A DNA stretch of 64,000 nucleotides from Pipra filicauda. Lineage: Eukaryota > Chordata > Aves > Passeriformes > Pipridae. The translations under genes were made by a program, and so were the position numbers. The stretch covers positions 1,236,501 to 1,300,500 of the forward strand of contig NW_024104293.1 of assembly GCF_003945595.2 (NCBI RefSeq), written 5' to 3'. Shown here piece after piece: positions 34,301 through 48,405 of this stretch; position 1 is the first letter of the stretch; every line of letters starts with the position of its first letter. Below the pieces are notes generated by a model. It was not told the origin of the DNA. It saw only the letters and a list, made by a program, of their open reading frames with translations, and did no database searches.

Positions 34301-37300
34301 GCATCTCCTGGGTCGGTTTAAATGCACACAAATCAAATTCCTAGTGATGGGTAAAGAGCAGATATTTAATGCAGATCCTCAGGTGCTTTTAAGCCATGAG
34401 TAAGCTGTCCCTCCCTGAGACTGATAGATTCTGTCCCTTTTTCATCTGGAAAACAGTTATTTTCTGAGGATCGTGGTGATGAAGTGAGTAAACAGGCATG
34501 CATATTGTACACACCTTTATCTCACTTTAACTGAGGCAATAGTGTTCCTTGTAAGGTGAGTTGTCAGAGAAACAGAGGGAGGGGAGTTGGCAAGGAGGCT
34601 GCTCAGAGAGTATTTGCCCATTTCTGCTTTATGTGTGTGTTGGAGCGTGCTTGGAATTTATACCAGAGTGGATTCAGTTCAGTCAGTTGAGGATCTGGAT
34701 AAGCTGGATTAAGGAGTATGGAAAAGGAGCAGATATTTAATTTAGGTAATGGATTTTGAATGTGGCCTAAGGCATGACAGGAGGAACCCTTTAGGCAGAG
34801 AAAGCCCTCAGATGCAGTTGGTACATATTTTCCAATCAATGGTTTGATTTTTGGCATGTGCTGTGGCCTTTGGTTTTGAAGGAGACTCCTGCCTCAGAGG
34901 AAATATTGAGAACACATGTTTTTCAGTTTGCAAATGGCAGAACAGTCTCTCTGTTGAAAGAGAGTGATGGTGTTACTTGACTGGCTCACCATGCCTTGAA
35001 AATCAACAATTTTGTGAGAAGAAATAATATGGATTTAATGAAAAGTGCTCTGGGCTGGCTGCTTCCTTTCCTCCAGCCAGGGAGAATGTGCTTTACCCCT
35101 CAGTCACATTGTTGGACACAATGTGTTTTTTATAACCGTTGCCAGTGTTTAGGATTTCCTGTTTGAGGTGTGTTGCTCTCCCGTCTGATTTATGGGATCC
35201 TTCGGTGATGCCTGCAGTGAATTCATGCTGTGCAGTTGTTGGGTGAGCTCTGGGTTCGAGATTTTGCAAAGGGATGGTTTGCAGTGTTACATTTTTAAGT
35301 GGCATCAGGGTGGTTTAGGTCAGGCACATCCCCTTGTGGTCTATGGTTAAACTTCCCTTGCTGCCTTTTGAAGAACACGTGCCACCTATTCTTTGGTGAC
35401 TGTGGGTGTGAGCTGAGCTTTTCCCTGGTTTTGCCAGAGGAGAAGCACGATGACTTTGTGTTCCTGAAGCACTTGAATGGCATCAGGTTATGTCAAACAC
35501 ATGGAGCCATGGCACTGAGGACAGGATTAATCCCATTTCACTTCAGGCACTCAACTGAAGACCCTCAGCTGAGAGACTGGTGACCCAAATGCTCTTCTGT
35601 AAATCAAAAACAAAACCGGCACCTTAACAAGCAATTAATCACCTGGGAAAGTCCAGATACTCCTGGGAGATCTCATTTGCTTTCCCTGGCTGCAGGGGGA
35701 GCAAAGCTGAGTTCAGTCAGAGCCCTGAATGTAGGTCTGAAGTGAATTAAGAGGCTTTCCAGCATTTTCCTGGGCTGGGCCTGGCTGTCCAAATAATGGT
35801 CCCCGAGGTTTGTTTCACAGGCAGGTTTGCATCCTGCCAGAGGGTACTGAGTGCTGAGCATTCTGTCTCAGCTACAGGAGCAGCACTGGCAGCTCCCAGG
35901 CTCATGATCCCGTGGGACAAGCCCCCCTCAGGGACTGGGATGCACGTTGCTGCTGCGGATTGCAGATGTAAACAGGTTGTGTGTGTTTGTGCAGATATGT
36001 GAACTTATTGTTCTGTATCCCCCCTGTGCTCTTTCATCTTCATTTCCTTTGGCATCCTTGGTACTCCTCTTCACTCTGTGCACTTTTCCAGCTCTGCTCA
36101 AGTCGGAGCCCTTTTCCCAAAGCATTCCTAGCCACAGCTTGGGGCCCGCAGAGCATGACTGGTCAAATACATGCATATCTGCAAATGACAGGTTCCCAAA
36201 CAGCGAGCCAGCCCGCTGCAAACATCTCATGCAACCAGGGAGACCTGGAAATGTTGAATTTATTCTCAGTGGTGGTCCTATGAGCAGTCTCATCCATTCT
36301 CTCTGGAACAGCAGCTTCCTTACTGTGTGCTCTTGGGAATACAGCAGTTAGTGTGTGATGTAGGTACAGTGAGTAAAGACGATACAGCTTTAAAGGCCGA
36401 TTTCACAGAGCCAAATTCCCAATATCAACTTCCTAGGATGAAGTACAACCAGCAGAGCTTGCTCTCCAATGAGATGGAACCAAAGCAAAACGGGACCCCA
36501 GTTCTCAGCCTGGAGAAACCCTGCTGGAGTGGGGTGAGTGGGGGTGGGTTTGCAGCCCGAAATGGGAATGTGTTGTGCTGCTGTAGGCACTGCTGAAGGT
36601 CTGGGCTGTTTGCTGGGATAGCAGCTCTGGGCTGTGGCTGTAGGTTGCTGCTGGAGCCCTGCCAGCCTGTTTCAATGAGATTCCTGGCCTGGGGGCCCGG
36701 GGGACAGCAGGAAGCCATTGGAATTTTCATGCCTTGGACACCAGTGTATTTTCATGAGCTGAAGTGAAGTGCCTCTGGGGATGCTGAATATCACTGAAAC
36801 ATTTCCTGAGTTCTCTTAAGCTCTACAATGGTATGTCCGAGTCTGTTTTCCGAAGGATGGAGCTTTTTGTTTAGTTAGTGAGGTCTTAGTTAGTTCACTG
36901 GACTACTATGCTTTTGCACTTGGAATTTATTGAGGAACAGAAGAAGAGGAGGGAAGTTGTGCAGCAAAAATGAAGTGCTCTGCCTTAGAACATCTAGGAA
37001 TGCTGTGGTTTCTTTTATGTCCCCATATTAATTTATATTTCTGTTTACTATAGTCGTCCTAAGATTGTGACTTCACTTTTCTTTGGTGTCTTGGGTTTTT
37101 TTGTTTGTTTTGTTTTGGTCATGTCTTTCCCTTTTTAAATTTTACATAAGCTGAATCAAAGCACAGGGAATTCATGTGACTTACCCTGAGTCACAGTTCT
37201 CTTGTGTTAACCACAAAACCACAAATCGCTTTTTTTGGTCCCTGAAATGTTTATTCCTTCTTTTCCTTTCTTTCCTAGTCTGTTGGACTCCCACATCTTT

Positions 37301-40187
37301 TTATCTTCTTTGTCTCTGCATTCAGCCCATCCCTCCCTCAAAATTTCCATTTCCAATTTCAGAATTGGATCAGCTGACCCGGATATTTTGTTCTCTGAAA
37401 TCCTGCTGAATTTGTTGACATACATTTTCTTAAAGTTGTAGCTGTAGTGGACAAAATATTACTTCTCTGCACTGCAAGCTGCTCCCCTCTTCTCTGTGGC
37501 TGTGGCCTTTGATCCCCAGCCACGAGGGGCCGTCGCAATTCCAGGTTCATTCCCAAATGGTCCAGATCAGCAGAGGCTGCTGAAACTCTTGGTTAGGGGG
37601 TGTACAAAGCCCTGGGCTGCCGAGTGGAGGAGGTGACAGCTTGGGCTGGCCCTGGAGAGCCAGGCTGGCAGTGGGCTCAGCTGGCAGAGCTGCAGCGGGA
37701 GGGGAGTGGGTGTCCCCGGAGCTAATGAACTGGAAGGCCTGAGTTACATGGGATCTGTGTGGGAATCTGGACAGGCTCTGTGAATGCTGACGGTGGGGGA
37801 AAAATGTGCTGCTTTGTGTGTCAAGCTTTGTTCTAAATATTCTTGCTGTGGCCCATGCTTAGGGTGTGAAAAGTGGGGATCATGTCACTGCTGTCGACAG
37901 TCGGCTCTTTCCCCACCCTCGAGAGCTGACCTGAATGTCATTCTGTCACCTGAAGTGAGCCATGGTATGGGGAGATGAAAAGAATGTGTGTTGGCCAAAT
38001 GGCATTTTAAAGAACGTGGCAATTCTACCATATCCACCAAATGTTTCAATGTCCTGGTGCTTTGGCACAGCCACCTCTAGTGATACCTGCCCCTGGCTGG
38101 GATTTGTTTCAGAGGGAAGGCACAGAAGTACTCCTGGTGTTAGAGGTGTATGGGAGTTATGGAGATGGAGCTTTTGCTTAGCAAATGGTAAGAGAGGCTG
38201 AATTCCTTTGTGGAAAGGACAGGAGGGAACAACTGGAGAGATGCTGTTCCACCCCTGCTTCGTGGGGATGAGTCTTGGTTCATCTCAAACCATGCTCTTC
38301 ACAGAACAAGAGAAGCCCTGCATACGTGAAGCATGTTTGGAATTGACTCTTTAATTTGCATAAATCCTGTTCAGAGGTAGATTTGTAGTACATAAACCCT
38401 TTCAAACTGTGGAGAATTTTGGCTGTGGATATTTACGGAATGACTCAAGCCCATCTCACCTTTTGTGTTGTAGCTACGTAACGTTAAACAGTTTCTTGGT
38501 TACTTGCAATGAAATGTCCCATTGTGTGGATGTAAAAGCCTTTTCCCCCACTTTGATATTCTGTCTCATTGAACAGGTTTTGATCTTGGTTAACATGGAG
38601 TAAATCCAGAGTAATTCCATTACAGTCAGTGATGTTAGTTTGGATTTACACCAGTATGACTGAGCTCAGAGTCTGGCTTTGGTTGTCTGCCTTCTTAATT
38701 TGCTAAATATTACATCTTTCCCAAATACCCTTTCTCATCTTGTCTTCAGACCTTGCTGGCTCCTCCTATTTTCCCAAATTCCAAGAGTAACAACATAGGT
38801 GAAGTTTACTTGATGAAAGATTGTTTAAGCAGGGTCTGGTTTTTATTAGCTCAGCTGGTTTTCATTTTTCCAGCCCTGTTTGAAGTCTCCCTGTGCTCAG
38901 GCTGGGCTCTGGATCCATCCTGCTTTTCCTTCTCGACCCAATTTTGTCCATTAGGAGTGGGCTGGTTTAAATTACAGGGTGCTCCCCAGCGTTATCCTTC
39001 AGTAAGAACTGTGTGCCTCACTGAGATTTCAAAGCAGTTTTTAACTCCAAAGATCAGAAAAAGAGAAATAATTATGCCTTAGGGCATTCCTGCTAATCAG
39101 CAACATAACTTGTTTGGAAGGACTTGGTAAATGGGAGATGTGACTTCGGAGAACGAGACGAATTAAATTGTTCCTGGTTCCTTTGTAGAAATGTACTCTC
39201 TTACAGAGTATTTTAATTTACCATGTGTTAGAGACATCTGGGATCTCATCTAGGTTATTCCATTAGTTCCACTGGGTTTGGTTTTTGGGTTGGAAGTTTG
39301 GACAGTTTTGTCTGTGTTTATGTAGCTTAGCTGGGACATTGGTGGCTTGGGCCTCACAATCATGCCAGAAATTAATCCATAATGTTTGCATTGCTGTCTT
39401 TACCTTTGGACTTGTACCTGCTGGTACAGTATCTCTACACTCCTGTGATGATAAATAATGCTGCCCAGGATATCCAACTCTTGCTCTAGGGATAAAGAAG
39501 GGATGGGAGATGGGAAACACCACCTCCTTTACAGTTTGGAGACCTCAGGCACAAAGTACTTCAGCAAAACACTTCAGAATGTTTTTATGTATATTCTGTT
39601 GATTTTGATACCATTTTCACATATGCTTGAGTGTTTTCCTGAGAGAGGCCTGAAGATTTGCCTCTGGCAGCAAAGAGAATCTGTGGCAGAACTAGTGACT
39701 TAGGCCTGAGTGCTCCTGTCTTAACCATTGGCATGCTATGTAGCACTGCAGACACCTGAACACGAGCTGCAAGAAAGCTGGATCACTGTTCATGTCTGTA
39801 CCTGAATGTCTCCTGAATTCCATGGAATGACAGTCTTCACCATGGCCGTTCCAGTGGGTGCTTGGTATAAACAGATGGTGTTCAAAGAGTTAGTGATGCC
39901 CTCCCAGCCTTTGTTTCATGGCATTAGTGTTCAAGTTTACCCTGACTCCTAATGTCTGCAGGAATTTCATGCTGGTTTGTGGCTGTCTTTAGGAACAGGG
40001 TATTTTTGCTGTGCATGGGTGGGGGTGAAATGGGCAGTGGAAGGCTCAGTGTTGAGTGACTGTCTGCTTGGACTCCTAAGTCTTGCTGCCTGTGAGGGAC
40101 ATCAGGCATGGGATTGGCACTGGAGGGTGGCCCAGAGCAGCACTGAGCACACACTGGGACACAGACAGGATCCAGGCTGGGAGGGCA
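31324..40187. other. Intron 1 interior without recognised interspersed repeats
   Basis: Nearly 9 kb contains no CR1 that I can recognise, in contrast to the rest of the window. It is mostly AT-rich with occasional GC-richer patches (about 37600-37720). No exon is supported. Possible regulatory content cannot be tested without alignments. Confidence 0.5.
33575..33594. repeat. C20 homopolymer
   Basis: Twenty consecutive C residues lie in intron 1. Runs this long are hard to sequence, so the exact length may be unreliable. Confidence 0.95.
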
Positions 40188-40568
40188 GGGGTGCAGACAG
40201 GCTGAGAGCTGGGGGTGTTCAGCCTGGAGAGGAGAAGGCTCTGGGCAGACCTGAGAGCCCCTTCCAGAGGCTAAAGGGGCTCCAGGAGAGCTGGAGAGGG
40301 ACTGGGGACAAGGGGATGGAGTGTCACACTGCCACAGGCAGGGTTAGATGGGATATTGGGAAGGAATTGGCTGGGAGGGTGGGGAGGCCCTGGCCCAGGT
40401 TGCCCAGAGAAGCTGTGGCTGTCCCTGGATCCCTGGAAGTGTCCAAGGCCAGGTTGGACGGGGCTTGGAGCAACCTGGGCTGGTGGGAGGTGTCCCTGCC
40501 CGTGGCAGGGCGTGGAACTGGGTGAGCTTTCAGGTCCCTTCCAAGCCAAAGCATTCCAGGATTCCACG
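40188..40568 (+). repeat. CR1 LINE 3' fragment, longest copy in the window
   Basis: The copy is about 380 bp, sense, from gggtgttcagcctggagagg through aaaggggctccaggagagct, ttgcccagagaagctgtggc and ggcttggagcaacctgggct to the terminal ccaggattcca. Confidence 0.93.
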
Positions 40569-42112
40569 GTGTTCACTGGTGGCACCCTCAGTTCCTACCC
40601 TTGGCCACAGCAGCTCAGGAATTCCCATTCCCTTTTCAGTCGAGTTGACTCGTGAGGGGAGTGGCTGCCACTGCAAATATCCCAGTGGGAGCTGTCAGAG
40701 TGTGTTTGAAAGCACCTGTGTGTTCAGTGTGAGTTTTCTCAGGGTCTGCATTGTGTCTGGAAGAAAATATGCTTTCGATTGACCTGCACAAACAGTACAA
40801 GTCAGGTGGTAGCATTGATTTTTGGAGCTTGATGGCTTTATGGTCACAGATCCAAATTCTCTGGAGAAGAAATCTTTGTGCTTTGTGTTGTATAAACAGG
40901 ATGAACAGTTTAGTGAAAACAATCATCATGGTAAATTCTTCCCTTTTTAAACTGTTGAAGAGTAGCTTTGGTAATTATTTAGCATTGATTATTTTATTTC
41001 CATGTGAGAGTTCCATGTTTTTCCAGTAGTCAGCTGAGCACTTTCCAGTCTGGTTGGACTAGACCAGACAGAGGGTGAAATTGGGAAATACAGGGTTCAC
41101 ACAAATCAGTTGGTCTAAATTAATTTCTATCTAAACCTAAATAGTGGTATTATTTCAAACAAATTTTACAAGATGAGCAAACAGAAAACAAGGTCTTGCA
41201 TAATGTATTCCTGTAACTGATTTAAGTTATCCTCATGTGAAAGGAAAAGACTGTTTTGTTTAAGGTAAAAAAGTTAATGTTCTCATCCTCTTTGCCTCCT
41301 CCCTCCCTCCTCACATCTGCTTTTTGAATTAGTTTGGAACACACTTGCATTTTTACACTACTAAAACTCAGTGGAATTTTATAACCCACAGATAATATTT
41401 AATGTTTCCCTCTCTTCCACAGCTTCCTAAAAACTACTGGACACTCAAACCTGCATCGAGTGGAAATATTCTCATGGGTTTTTTTTCCTTTTCCTTCTCC
41501 CAGAGCCATGAAACAGCTTTGCCATAGGCACACGTGTGGGATGTGCCGTGTGCCGGGCAGTGCCAGCAGGGAGCCCTGCCCCGCTGGGCTGGGGGTGTGC
41601 AGGCACTGGGTGGGGGCAAAGCTGGTGCAGCAGCAGCTCCCAGCTAAGCTCTCCTGGGTGTTGCTGTGATGAGCTGCCCGCAGTCACTGCTTGTGGAGAG
41701 GAGCTGGCCAAAGGCAGGGTGTCTGCAAGGTTGCTGCCGGTGCAGAGGGAGCAGATGGCACCCGTGGGACTCACCGATGGCATCTGGGCACGGCTGCGGG
41801 CCGAGGGCCAGGCCAGGCCTGTAACACACAGCTGTCTGTGTGGGTTTGTGAGCTGGGCTTCAGATCAGCTTCTTGTGAAACACTCCTGGAGGCTTAACTC
41901 TGCCTTTGTCCTGAGCCAAACCCACAGGGACTGAAGGCATTGCACCGTAGGACTGCTGCTGGCCAGCAAAGGCTCCTGCCCTGCCGGCTCACGGGTGGGA
42001 AAGGGCACAGCTACAGCTGAGACCTGCTTGGTTTTTGCTGAGGAGCCCAAAGCACGGACACTCTATTCACCTTTAATCCATGACATCTATTAAATCCTTC
42101 CAGCAACGTCAT

Positions 42113-42283
42113 GGAATCATAGACTCATAGAATTCCACAATGGTTTGGGTTGGAAGGACTTTAAAGATCACCTACCACCCCCTGCCATGGGCAGGGACAC
42201 CTTCCACTAGCCCAGGTTGCTCCAAGCCCCGTCCAACCTGGTCCGACTTCCAGGGCTGGGCAGCCACAGCTTCTCTGGGCAAG
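42113..42283 (-). repeat. CR1 LINE 3' fragment
   Basis: It starts gaatcatagactcatagaat, the reverse complement of two terminal motifs, then ggtttgggttggaaggactt and the cctgccatgggcagggacac box. It is antisense to HMCN1. Confidence 0.93.
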
Positions 42284-42603
42284 TCCTTCAGCTTAGTCAG
42301 GCAGTATCATCTCCTTCAGAAACTTGTCATACCCTGGAGGGTTTAGGTGGAGTCTCAAGGAGGATGAAGAAAGTCCCTGATGAGCTTTTAGGATGCTGAT
42401 CCTGCAGGGAGCCAGGTCACAGCGAGACAGTGACACGCTCTGTGTGCTTGGCTGAGCTGCTGGTGGTGGCACCCCAGAGCTGCTGTTTCACAGCTGCCAA
42501 AGCCACCTGAAAGGGGTGCTTTTCACACGAGTGACGACTGTCTGCCAGTGTGGGTCTCTTCTACTTGTTTCTCAGTTGATATTTAAAACTCTATTGTTAT
42601 ATA

Positions 42604-42860
42604 GGACAGGAGGAAACAGCCTCAGGTTGTGCCAGAGGAGGTTTAGATTGGGTATTAGGAAAATTTGTTCACTCAAAGGGTTGTCAAGCACTGGAACAGG
42701 CTGTCCAGGGACGTGTCACCATCCCTGGAGAGATTTAACACACGTGTGGATGTGGCACTTGGGGACATGGTCTAGTGGTGGGCTTCACACTGCTGGGGGA
42801 GTGGTTGGACTCAATGAGCTCGGAGGTCTTTTCCAACCAAAATGGTTCCATGATTCTGGG
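42604..42860 (+). repeat. Older CR1 LINE 3' fragment
   Basis: Sense landmarks are caggaggaaacagcctcagg, gaggtttagattgggtatta, agcactggaacaggctgtcc, cggaggtcttttccaacc and the terminal ccatgattctgg. Confidence 0.9.
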
Positions 42861-43805
42861 TGTTTTGCAATCTGTCTGAGGTCTCAGTGTTGTACAACAC
42901 ATGACTGTGGGCAGAAATGATGCTGAGACCTGGCCTGGGGGTTGTTTATGTGCCACAGAGCTTACACGAGGGAGGGAACGTGCGGATGCTCTGTCCAGTG
43001 ATGAGTGAACACGTCTGTCCTGCAGCCACCCTTGAGCAGCACAGTCAGAGACTTCTGTGCAGCAGGATTCCTTTAACAGACACTCATCCTCAGAAGCTGA
43101 CTGTGTGACTACTGTGGGGACAAGGTCTGGTTTTCCATTCTCCTGCCAGATCAGAAGATGGAGTGAGCGCGGTGCTGCAGAGGGGAGGCAGGAACATCTT
43201 GTGGCTCCCAGTGTGGTTGTGAAGGGCTCCCAGCAGCCTCCCTCCGTGAGGGGAGCTGAGCTGGGAAGGACCAGAGGTGAGGCATTCCCACTGGTTTGGC
43301 CCCTGGGAAGGAAGGAGACACATCAGACTGTTGTCACCCCCGAGCTATTCTGGCAGCTCCGCAGCCTCTCCTCAGCCTGGCGCGACTCCCTCCCTCACCC
43401 GGGCTGTGGTGAGCGGTCTGGTTTCTTGGCCTGGGGTCCCCAGAGTCCAGGAAGAAGTTTATCCCTTACTTGAATGATTTCTGCCGCTTAAAAATGTTTT
43501 TCTTGGTGCCTTTTAGAAAATGACACAATTACAAATGATACAGGCACAAGGGAAGGGATGGGAGAGAGCTGCTTCCAGCTGACTCGCCAGTTACCAAAGT
43601 AAACAGTGCTCTAATGAAGCTTTTGAGAGGCTTATCTGGCCATGACAAACTTGCTATATCTTTCCTTTTAGATTGGCATTTAAAGCCAAACCACATATTT
43701 TTAAAAGTAGAAATGTTTCAGCATCCTCCTCTGCCCGGGTTGGCTCTGTCAGAGAAGCTCTTTTGCAGTCTTATTTTCTGCAGCTTTTTCCCAGCACCAT
43801 CCTGT

Positions 43806-43890
43806 ACAGTAGAGTCCTGCAACAGCTCAGCTTGGAAAGGGCCTCTAGAAATCATCTGGTCCCACCTCTCAAACAGAGCCTCACCAGGAG
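43806..43890 (-). repeat. Possible degraded CR1 fragment
   Basis: The + strand has cagcttggaaagggcctcta, then gaaatcatctggtcccacct. This resembles the start of a reverse CR1 copy but is short and diverged. Confidence 0.5.
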
Positions 43891-44651
43891 TTAGAAATGT
43901 GTCTGTTAGGTAGAAATAGAAAATGAACTATTTAGAGTCTTCACTGTCAAAATTAACAATAGATCTTTGAAAGGACCAGAAAGTTCACCTTAATTTGGTA
44001 CACCAGTAACTGCCCTTCTTTGAACATCTTTAAATAGATGCTTTAACTTCAACTAATCGATGCCTCTTTATTCACAGTGGTATTTGAGGCATCACCGGAC
44101 CCTTGTTAGAGCCCTGGGGATAATATTCCCAACTGGATATTGTCAGAGTGAATAATTGGTGTATACAGACAGAGTTATCTGCTGTGACATTCCATGTTCT
44201 GTCAGCTGCACACGGATTAGTTCTGTGAAGTGGAGTCTTAGTCGGAATGATGCATGGAGATTTGAATTTACAGTTGTAATGCCTGAAAGGTTTGGGTTTC
44301 TAATGGTTTTACACTGGTAATCCTTTAGCAATTTGTTTTATAGTAGAATACTTGGAGGGGAGCTGGGCCCAGTTCTAACTGAAATCAATAAAACCTCTGT
44401 CATTGACTTGGAAAGAAAGCAGATGCATTTTTAGCAGTAAAAAGGAAAAAAAGAGTATTTTAGATACAGAGTAACCTCATGCAGAATATCTGAGTTCTGT
44501 ACTGAATGTGACACTTTTTTCTCCCAGCAGCAGGCCTCAGACTACTTGATTTTTGTTATGTTTGGAAATCTCCATTCTCACAGGATGGCAGCTGGATAAA
44601 TCCTAAAGCCTTTTGAAATGATGATGTTATGCACATGTATGTACATCTGTG

Positions 44652-44665
44652 CACACACACACACA
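44652..44665. repeat. Short (CA)n microsatellite
   Basis: Seven CA dinucleotides lie in intron 1. Confidence 0.9.
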
Positions 44666-45000
44666 TATGGGGTCATCTCCTAGGATGTTGGTTTTATTCT
44701 CCTAGAATTTTCTAAAAGAAACCTTTTTTCTTTCCTTCTTTGAGTTCTATTCAGAGACCAGTGACTTGGCATGAAAACTGGGGAGAATCTATTTAGTAGT
44801 GTTTGAATTATGTAAGTGTAGGTAGGTCTGTGGTTAGTGTCTCACTTTTTCCTTTGTTTAGGGCTAATTGACTAATTATGTGGTTGGTTGATAATTTTCT
44901 GAGCAAAATTTAAGTCAATAACTTTTCAAGGGTTGTGTCTGGCATCTGGAGGCGTTTTAGCTCAATCTTTACTTTTTTGTGTTTCTCTTATCCGCTGTGA

Positions 45001-45122
45001 GGCCAGGTTGGACGGGGCTTGGAGCATCCTGGGCTAGTGGAAGGTGTCCCTGCCCATGGCAGGGGGTGGGATTGGATGGGCTTTAACAGTCCCTTCCAAC
45101 CCAAACCTGTGATTCTGTGATG
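45001..45122 (+). repeat. CR1 LINE 3' fragment
   Basis: It is a 5'-truncated copy starting ggccaggttggacggggctt and ending with ccaacccaaacctgtgattc, then tgtgat. Orientation is sense. Confidence 0.92.
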
Positions 45123-46320
45123 ATTGAAAAAAAACCCCTTTTACCGTGTGAAGACATAACCACAACATGAGCCTGCTAAAGAACAGCGTAGGATTAATAT
45201 GGGAGCATCCTCTGGGAAGTCCTTGTTCCCATGGTCTCTTGGCAGCGTTCAGCACTGCTGGATTAGTGCTGTGGTCTGCATGAAGCTCGTTAGGAGAACG
45301 GCTCCCTCAGCAAACACGGGCTCCTGGGTTATTAATAACCAGGAAGGAGCACCCTTCCTGCCTTGGGATCTCACAGTGTGCTACAGAATGTCTTTCCCCT
45401 CATCCCACACTGAGCAGGATTGGATTGTCCTGCTCTCAGGATGCTCAAGTTGCTCTCGGTGACTTCCTTTGCTTCCAGAGTCTGTTTTTGTGTAGCTGTG
45501 GGTGCTGAGTGCATTAGTAATTCCATATCCTTCAGGAAAGCAATGTGGCTGCAGTTCCAGCAAAAAAGAGCCAGTTGCTTTTTCAGTTTTGCTGATGTCT
45601 CATGATCAAAAAGCTGACTTGGCTTCAGTAAGGTAGCCCTCTCCAAGGATCTTCCAAGTCTCTTTGAAGGAAGTAATCTGGGACTATAATCTTCCAGGCA
45701 GCAGAAGTTTTTAATTAGCCCTTGTAATTGGACTCATGTATTCTGGAAAAATAAAAGAAGCTGTGATTTTCTTCTTTTTTTTTGCCAGTCAGCCTCTGGA
45801 CCCCTCTTATGGTGAGGTACATTTGGGGGCACGGCAGGACCCAGAGTTCCACGAGGCAGGAGAAGGAGCTTTAGGGATGAGGTTGTGGTCCCCTGCAGTG
45901 CCAGGAGGCTCCCGACGGTGGAGCTCAGATATTCCCGGCCAGCAGCAGCTCGAAATCAATCTGTGCTGGATGTCACAGTAAATAAGTTCATTTTGCGATG
46001 CAATATTAAGTATAAATGGTGAATTAAAAATGGAGTTTTCAATCTTATTTGATTTGACCTCAGTGTGTTGAGGTAATCCATCCCAAAGCAGCGCCGTGAA
46101 ATGTGTGGTTGCTTTCATTGCTGCCCAGTTCTGCAGGGCAAGTCCCTTCTCCAGCACTGTTACAAGTGCAGGAGGAGCACTGCCAAAATACACAGGCCCA
46201 GAGATGAGACAGAAATAGCCCTGGCCTGAACTGGAGCTCAGTCTGGAGAAGGAATTGGAAGAGCACTGTGAGCTGAGTTTTCTTGTTGTTAACAAGGGGA
46301 GATAAACACAAACAGAGCGG

Positions 46321-46350
46321 GAGCTGATGGGAGCTGATGGGAGCTGATGG
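46321..46350. repeat. 10-bp tandem repeat, three perfect copies
   Basis: The unit gagctgatgg occurs three times in succession at 46321, 46331 and 46341. Confidence 0.95.
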
Positions 46351-47494
46351 CCTTCTCAGCTGCTCCGTGGAACAGCTCCCAGGCTGTACAGTGAGGGAGC
46401 CCAGCCCTCAGCAGCTGCTTGTCCTCTACTGTAAGCTCAGGCAAGCACATTCCTCAAAGCTCTTTTTTCCCCTGTGTCTGCTGGTGCCTTTTGTTGCTGG
46501 AAAACGTCTGCACTGGTGGCAGCGCTGGGCAGCCAGGCCCAAAGCAAACCCTCTGCACACAGAGAGCTGCAGGAGCACGGACAGCAGCTCTGCATGGATT
46601 CAGTGTGCTGGGAAGGAGCTCAGGCCCTAGGCTTGGGTGTCAGGGACCACCTGGCTGTAGGAGCTTTCCATCCCCTCCGTGGCTCCCTCAGCCCTCTGGC
46701 CTCTCCCAGGGACTGTGGGCCGAGTTGCCAGCCCTGCGTGTGTGTGGTTTGGGCAACCCCCCACGGGGGGCTGGCCAGAGGCCCCCATGGGACAGACCTC
46801 TGGGGCTGCTCAAAGGACAACGGGAGGGAGGATCTCAGGATTCGGCTCGTTTGCTTGTCCCTGGAAAGAGGAAAAGGCCTTGCTTTGGGTCAATCTTTTT
46901 GGGACATTTAGTAGCCATGACAACCAATAACTTGACTCCACATGGTTAAAACTTAAAGTATTCTGGTCTCTTTGCCTCTTAGTTGTGCACCAGGAATAGA
47001 CAAAACCTTCTAGAGGGGATGTTCAGGTGGATTATTTCCTCAGAACAATAATCAACCAGTAGTTCTGCTTAATTCAAACTTTCTTTTTCTCATTTGCGGC
47101 CAGAGGGAGCAGGTTTTGTGTCTGGTTCCATGCACCACTCCTGCGGGGGGCTTGAGAAGCTCTGAGGCTGTTCCGTGCACCCCCCATTTCAGAAAGAATC
47201 TGTGGCAAATCTGGATTTGTTTGACCCATCTCTGGGTAGAGGAGGTCTCTCTGCACACCCCGTGGTTTGTGCCTGTAGCTCTCAGAAGGTGGAGTTAACA
47301 GTGAGCTGGGCCAATCTGCCCCAGTTTGTATGATTTGTCACTGCACATGGTTAATAACTGTAAGACAACCACACTTGAGGCCCATAAGCCAAACTTTGTT
47401 CTTGTTGCAGTAGACAAAAGATGAGAATATTAGATTTTATCCACTGTGGGTCCAGTGAGCTTTTCTTTTCCAAGAAATTAAACATACATCATAC

Positions 47495-47553
47495 TTTTTT
47501 TCTTTTTTTTTTGTTTTTTTTTTAGTATGTTGTGTTACCTTAAAAAAAAAAAA
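47495..47553. repeat. Facing T-rich and A-rich runs
   Basis: A T-rich tract (47495-47523, interrupted by single C and G) is followed 18 bp later by an A12 run (47542-47553). The two are complementary and could fold into a hairpin in RNA or single-stranded DNA. Confidence 0.85.
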
Positions 47554-48321
47554 GGCACGGGCGCATAACTGTTATAACAGTGGGAAATAATGATACAAAC
47601 GGGGCACTTACTAAGGCACATTGTTACCAACACTTGTGTTAGAATGAAGCACAAGGCTTTGCATTTGGTCTTTTTTTTCTAGACAGTGTTTGTTAATACT
47701 TTTCTAGCTTATATTTTCAGAGTCAGCTGCTTGGTTTTAGTAGTCTGTGATAGAAGTTTGCAGTCATTTTATTTGCATTAAAACATAATGGTAAAAACAA
47801 CCCTCTAATGCTGTGTATATTTGTCAGCTGTGTGAGGAACAAAAATAGTCACTGCCCAGTGAGATGGCAATTAAAAGTGTTTTATTTAGTTGTACCTGTT
47901 TGATGGCCCTGTGTGATGAGTCCTGGGAAGCACTTCCAGTGGGATCTGCAGTGGGGGAAGTCCTGGCCAGCAGGACCCAATTGGCTGTTGGGAAATGAGG
48001 GGTTTGTGCTCCCGTGCCCCCGGGACAGACAGCTGGGGAGGAGGAACCCTGGCAACACTCTGATTTCCTAAATCCCTGGAGGGAGCTGCTCCTAAAGGTC
48101 TGCAGAAGAATTAGAGGCAGAGCTTTACAAAGAATTGGATACGATCCTCTTCTTTCTCTGAGAGGAGCATTAAATCAGACACAGCTCAGTGCTCAGCACT
48201 CTTAAGGAATAATTGTACACCAGTTTCTTTTGGCAGCGATCTTGCTTTCAGCATTTTAGCTGTCCCAGCTGATTATTCCCAATCCTTAAACATCTCTTTA
48301 CTTGTGGTGAAAATTATTTTT

Positions 48322-48405
48322 CACATATATATATATATATAAATGGGCAGGCAGGGGTGTGTATGTGTATATATGAATATATATGTCTGTGTATGTATAT
48401 ATGAA
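48322..48405. repeat. (AT)n / (TATG)n simple-sequence region
   Basis: An AT dinucleotide run (about 48325-48341) is followed by alternating tatg/tata sequence. It is a purine-pyrimidine alternating stretch in intron 1. Confidence 0.88.

Noticed and set aside
46419..46949. 176-codon open frame and overlapping 145-codon frame in intron 1
   Set aside because: This is a GC-rich stretch with several frames open simultaneously on both strands, with no domain or codon signature.
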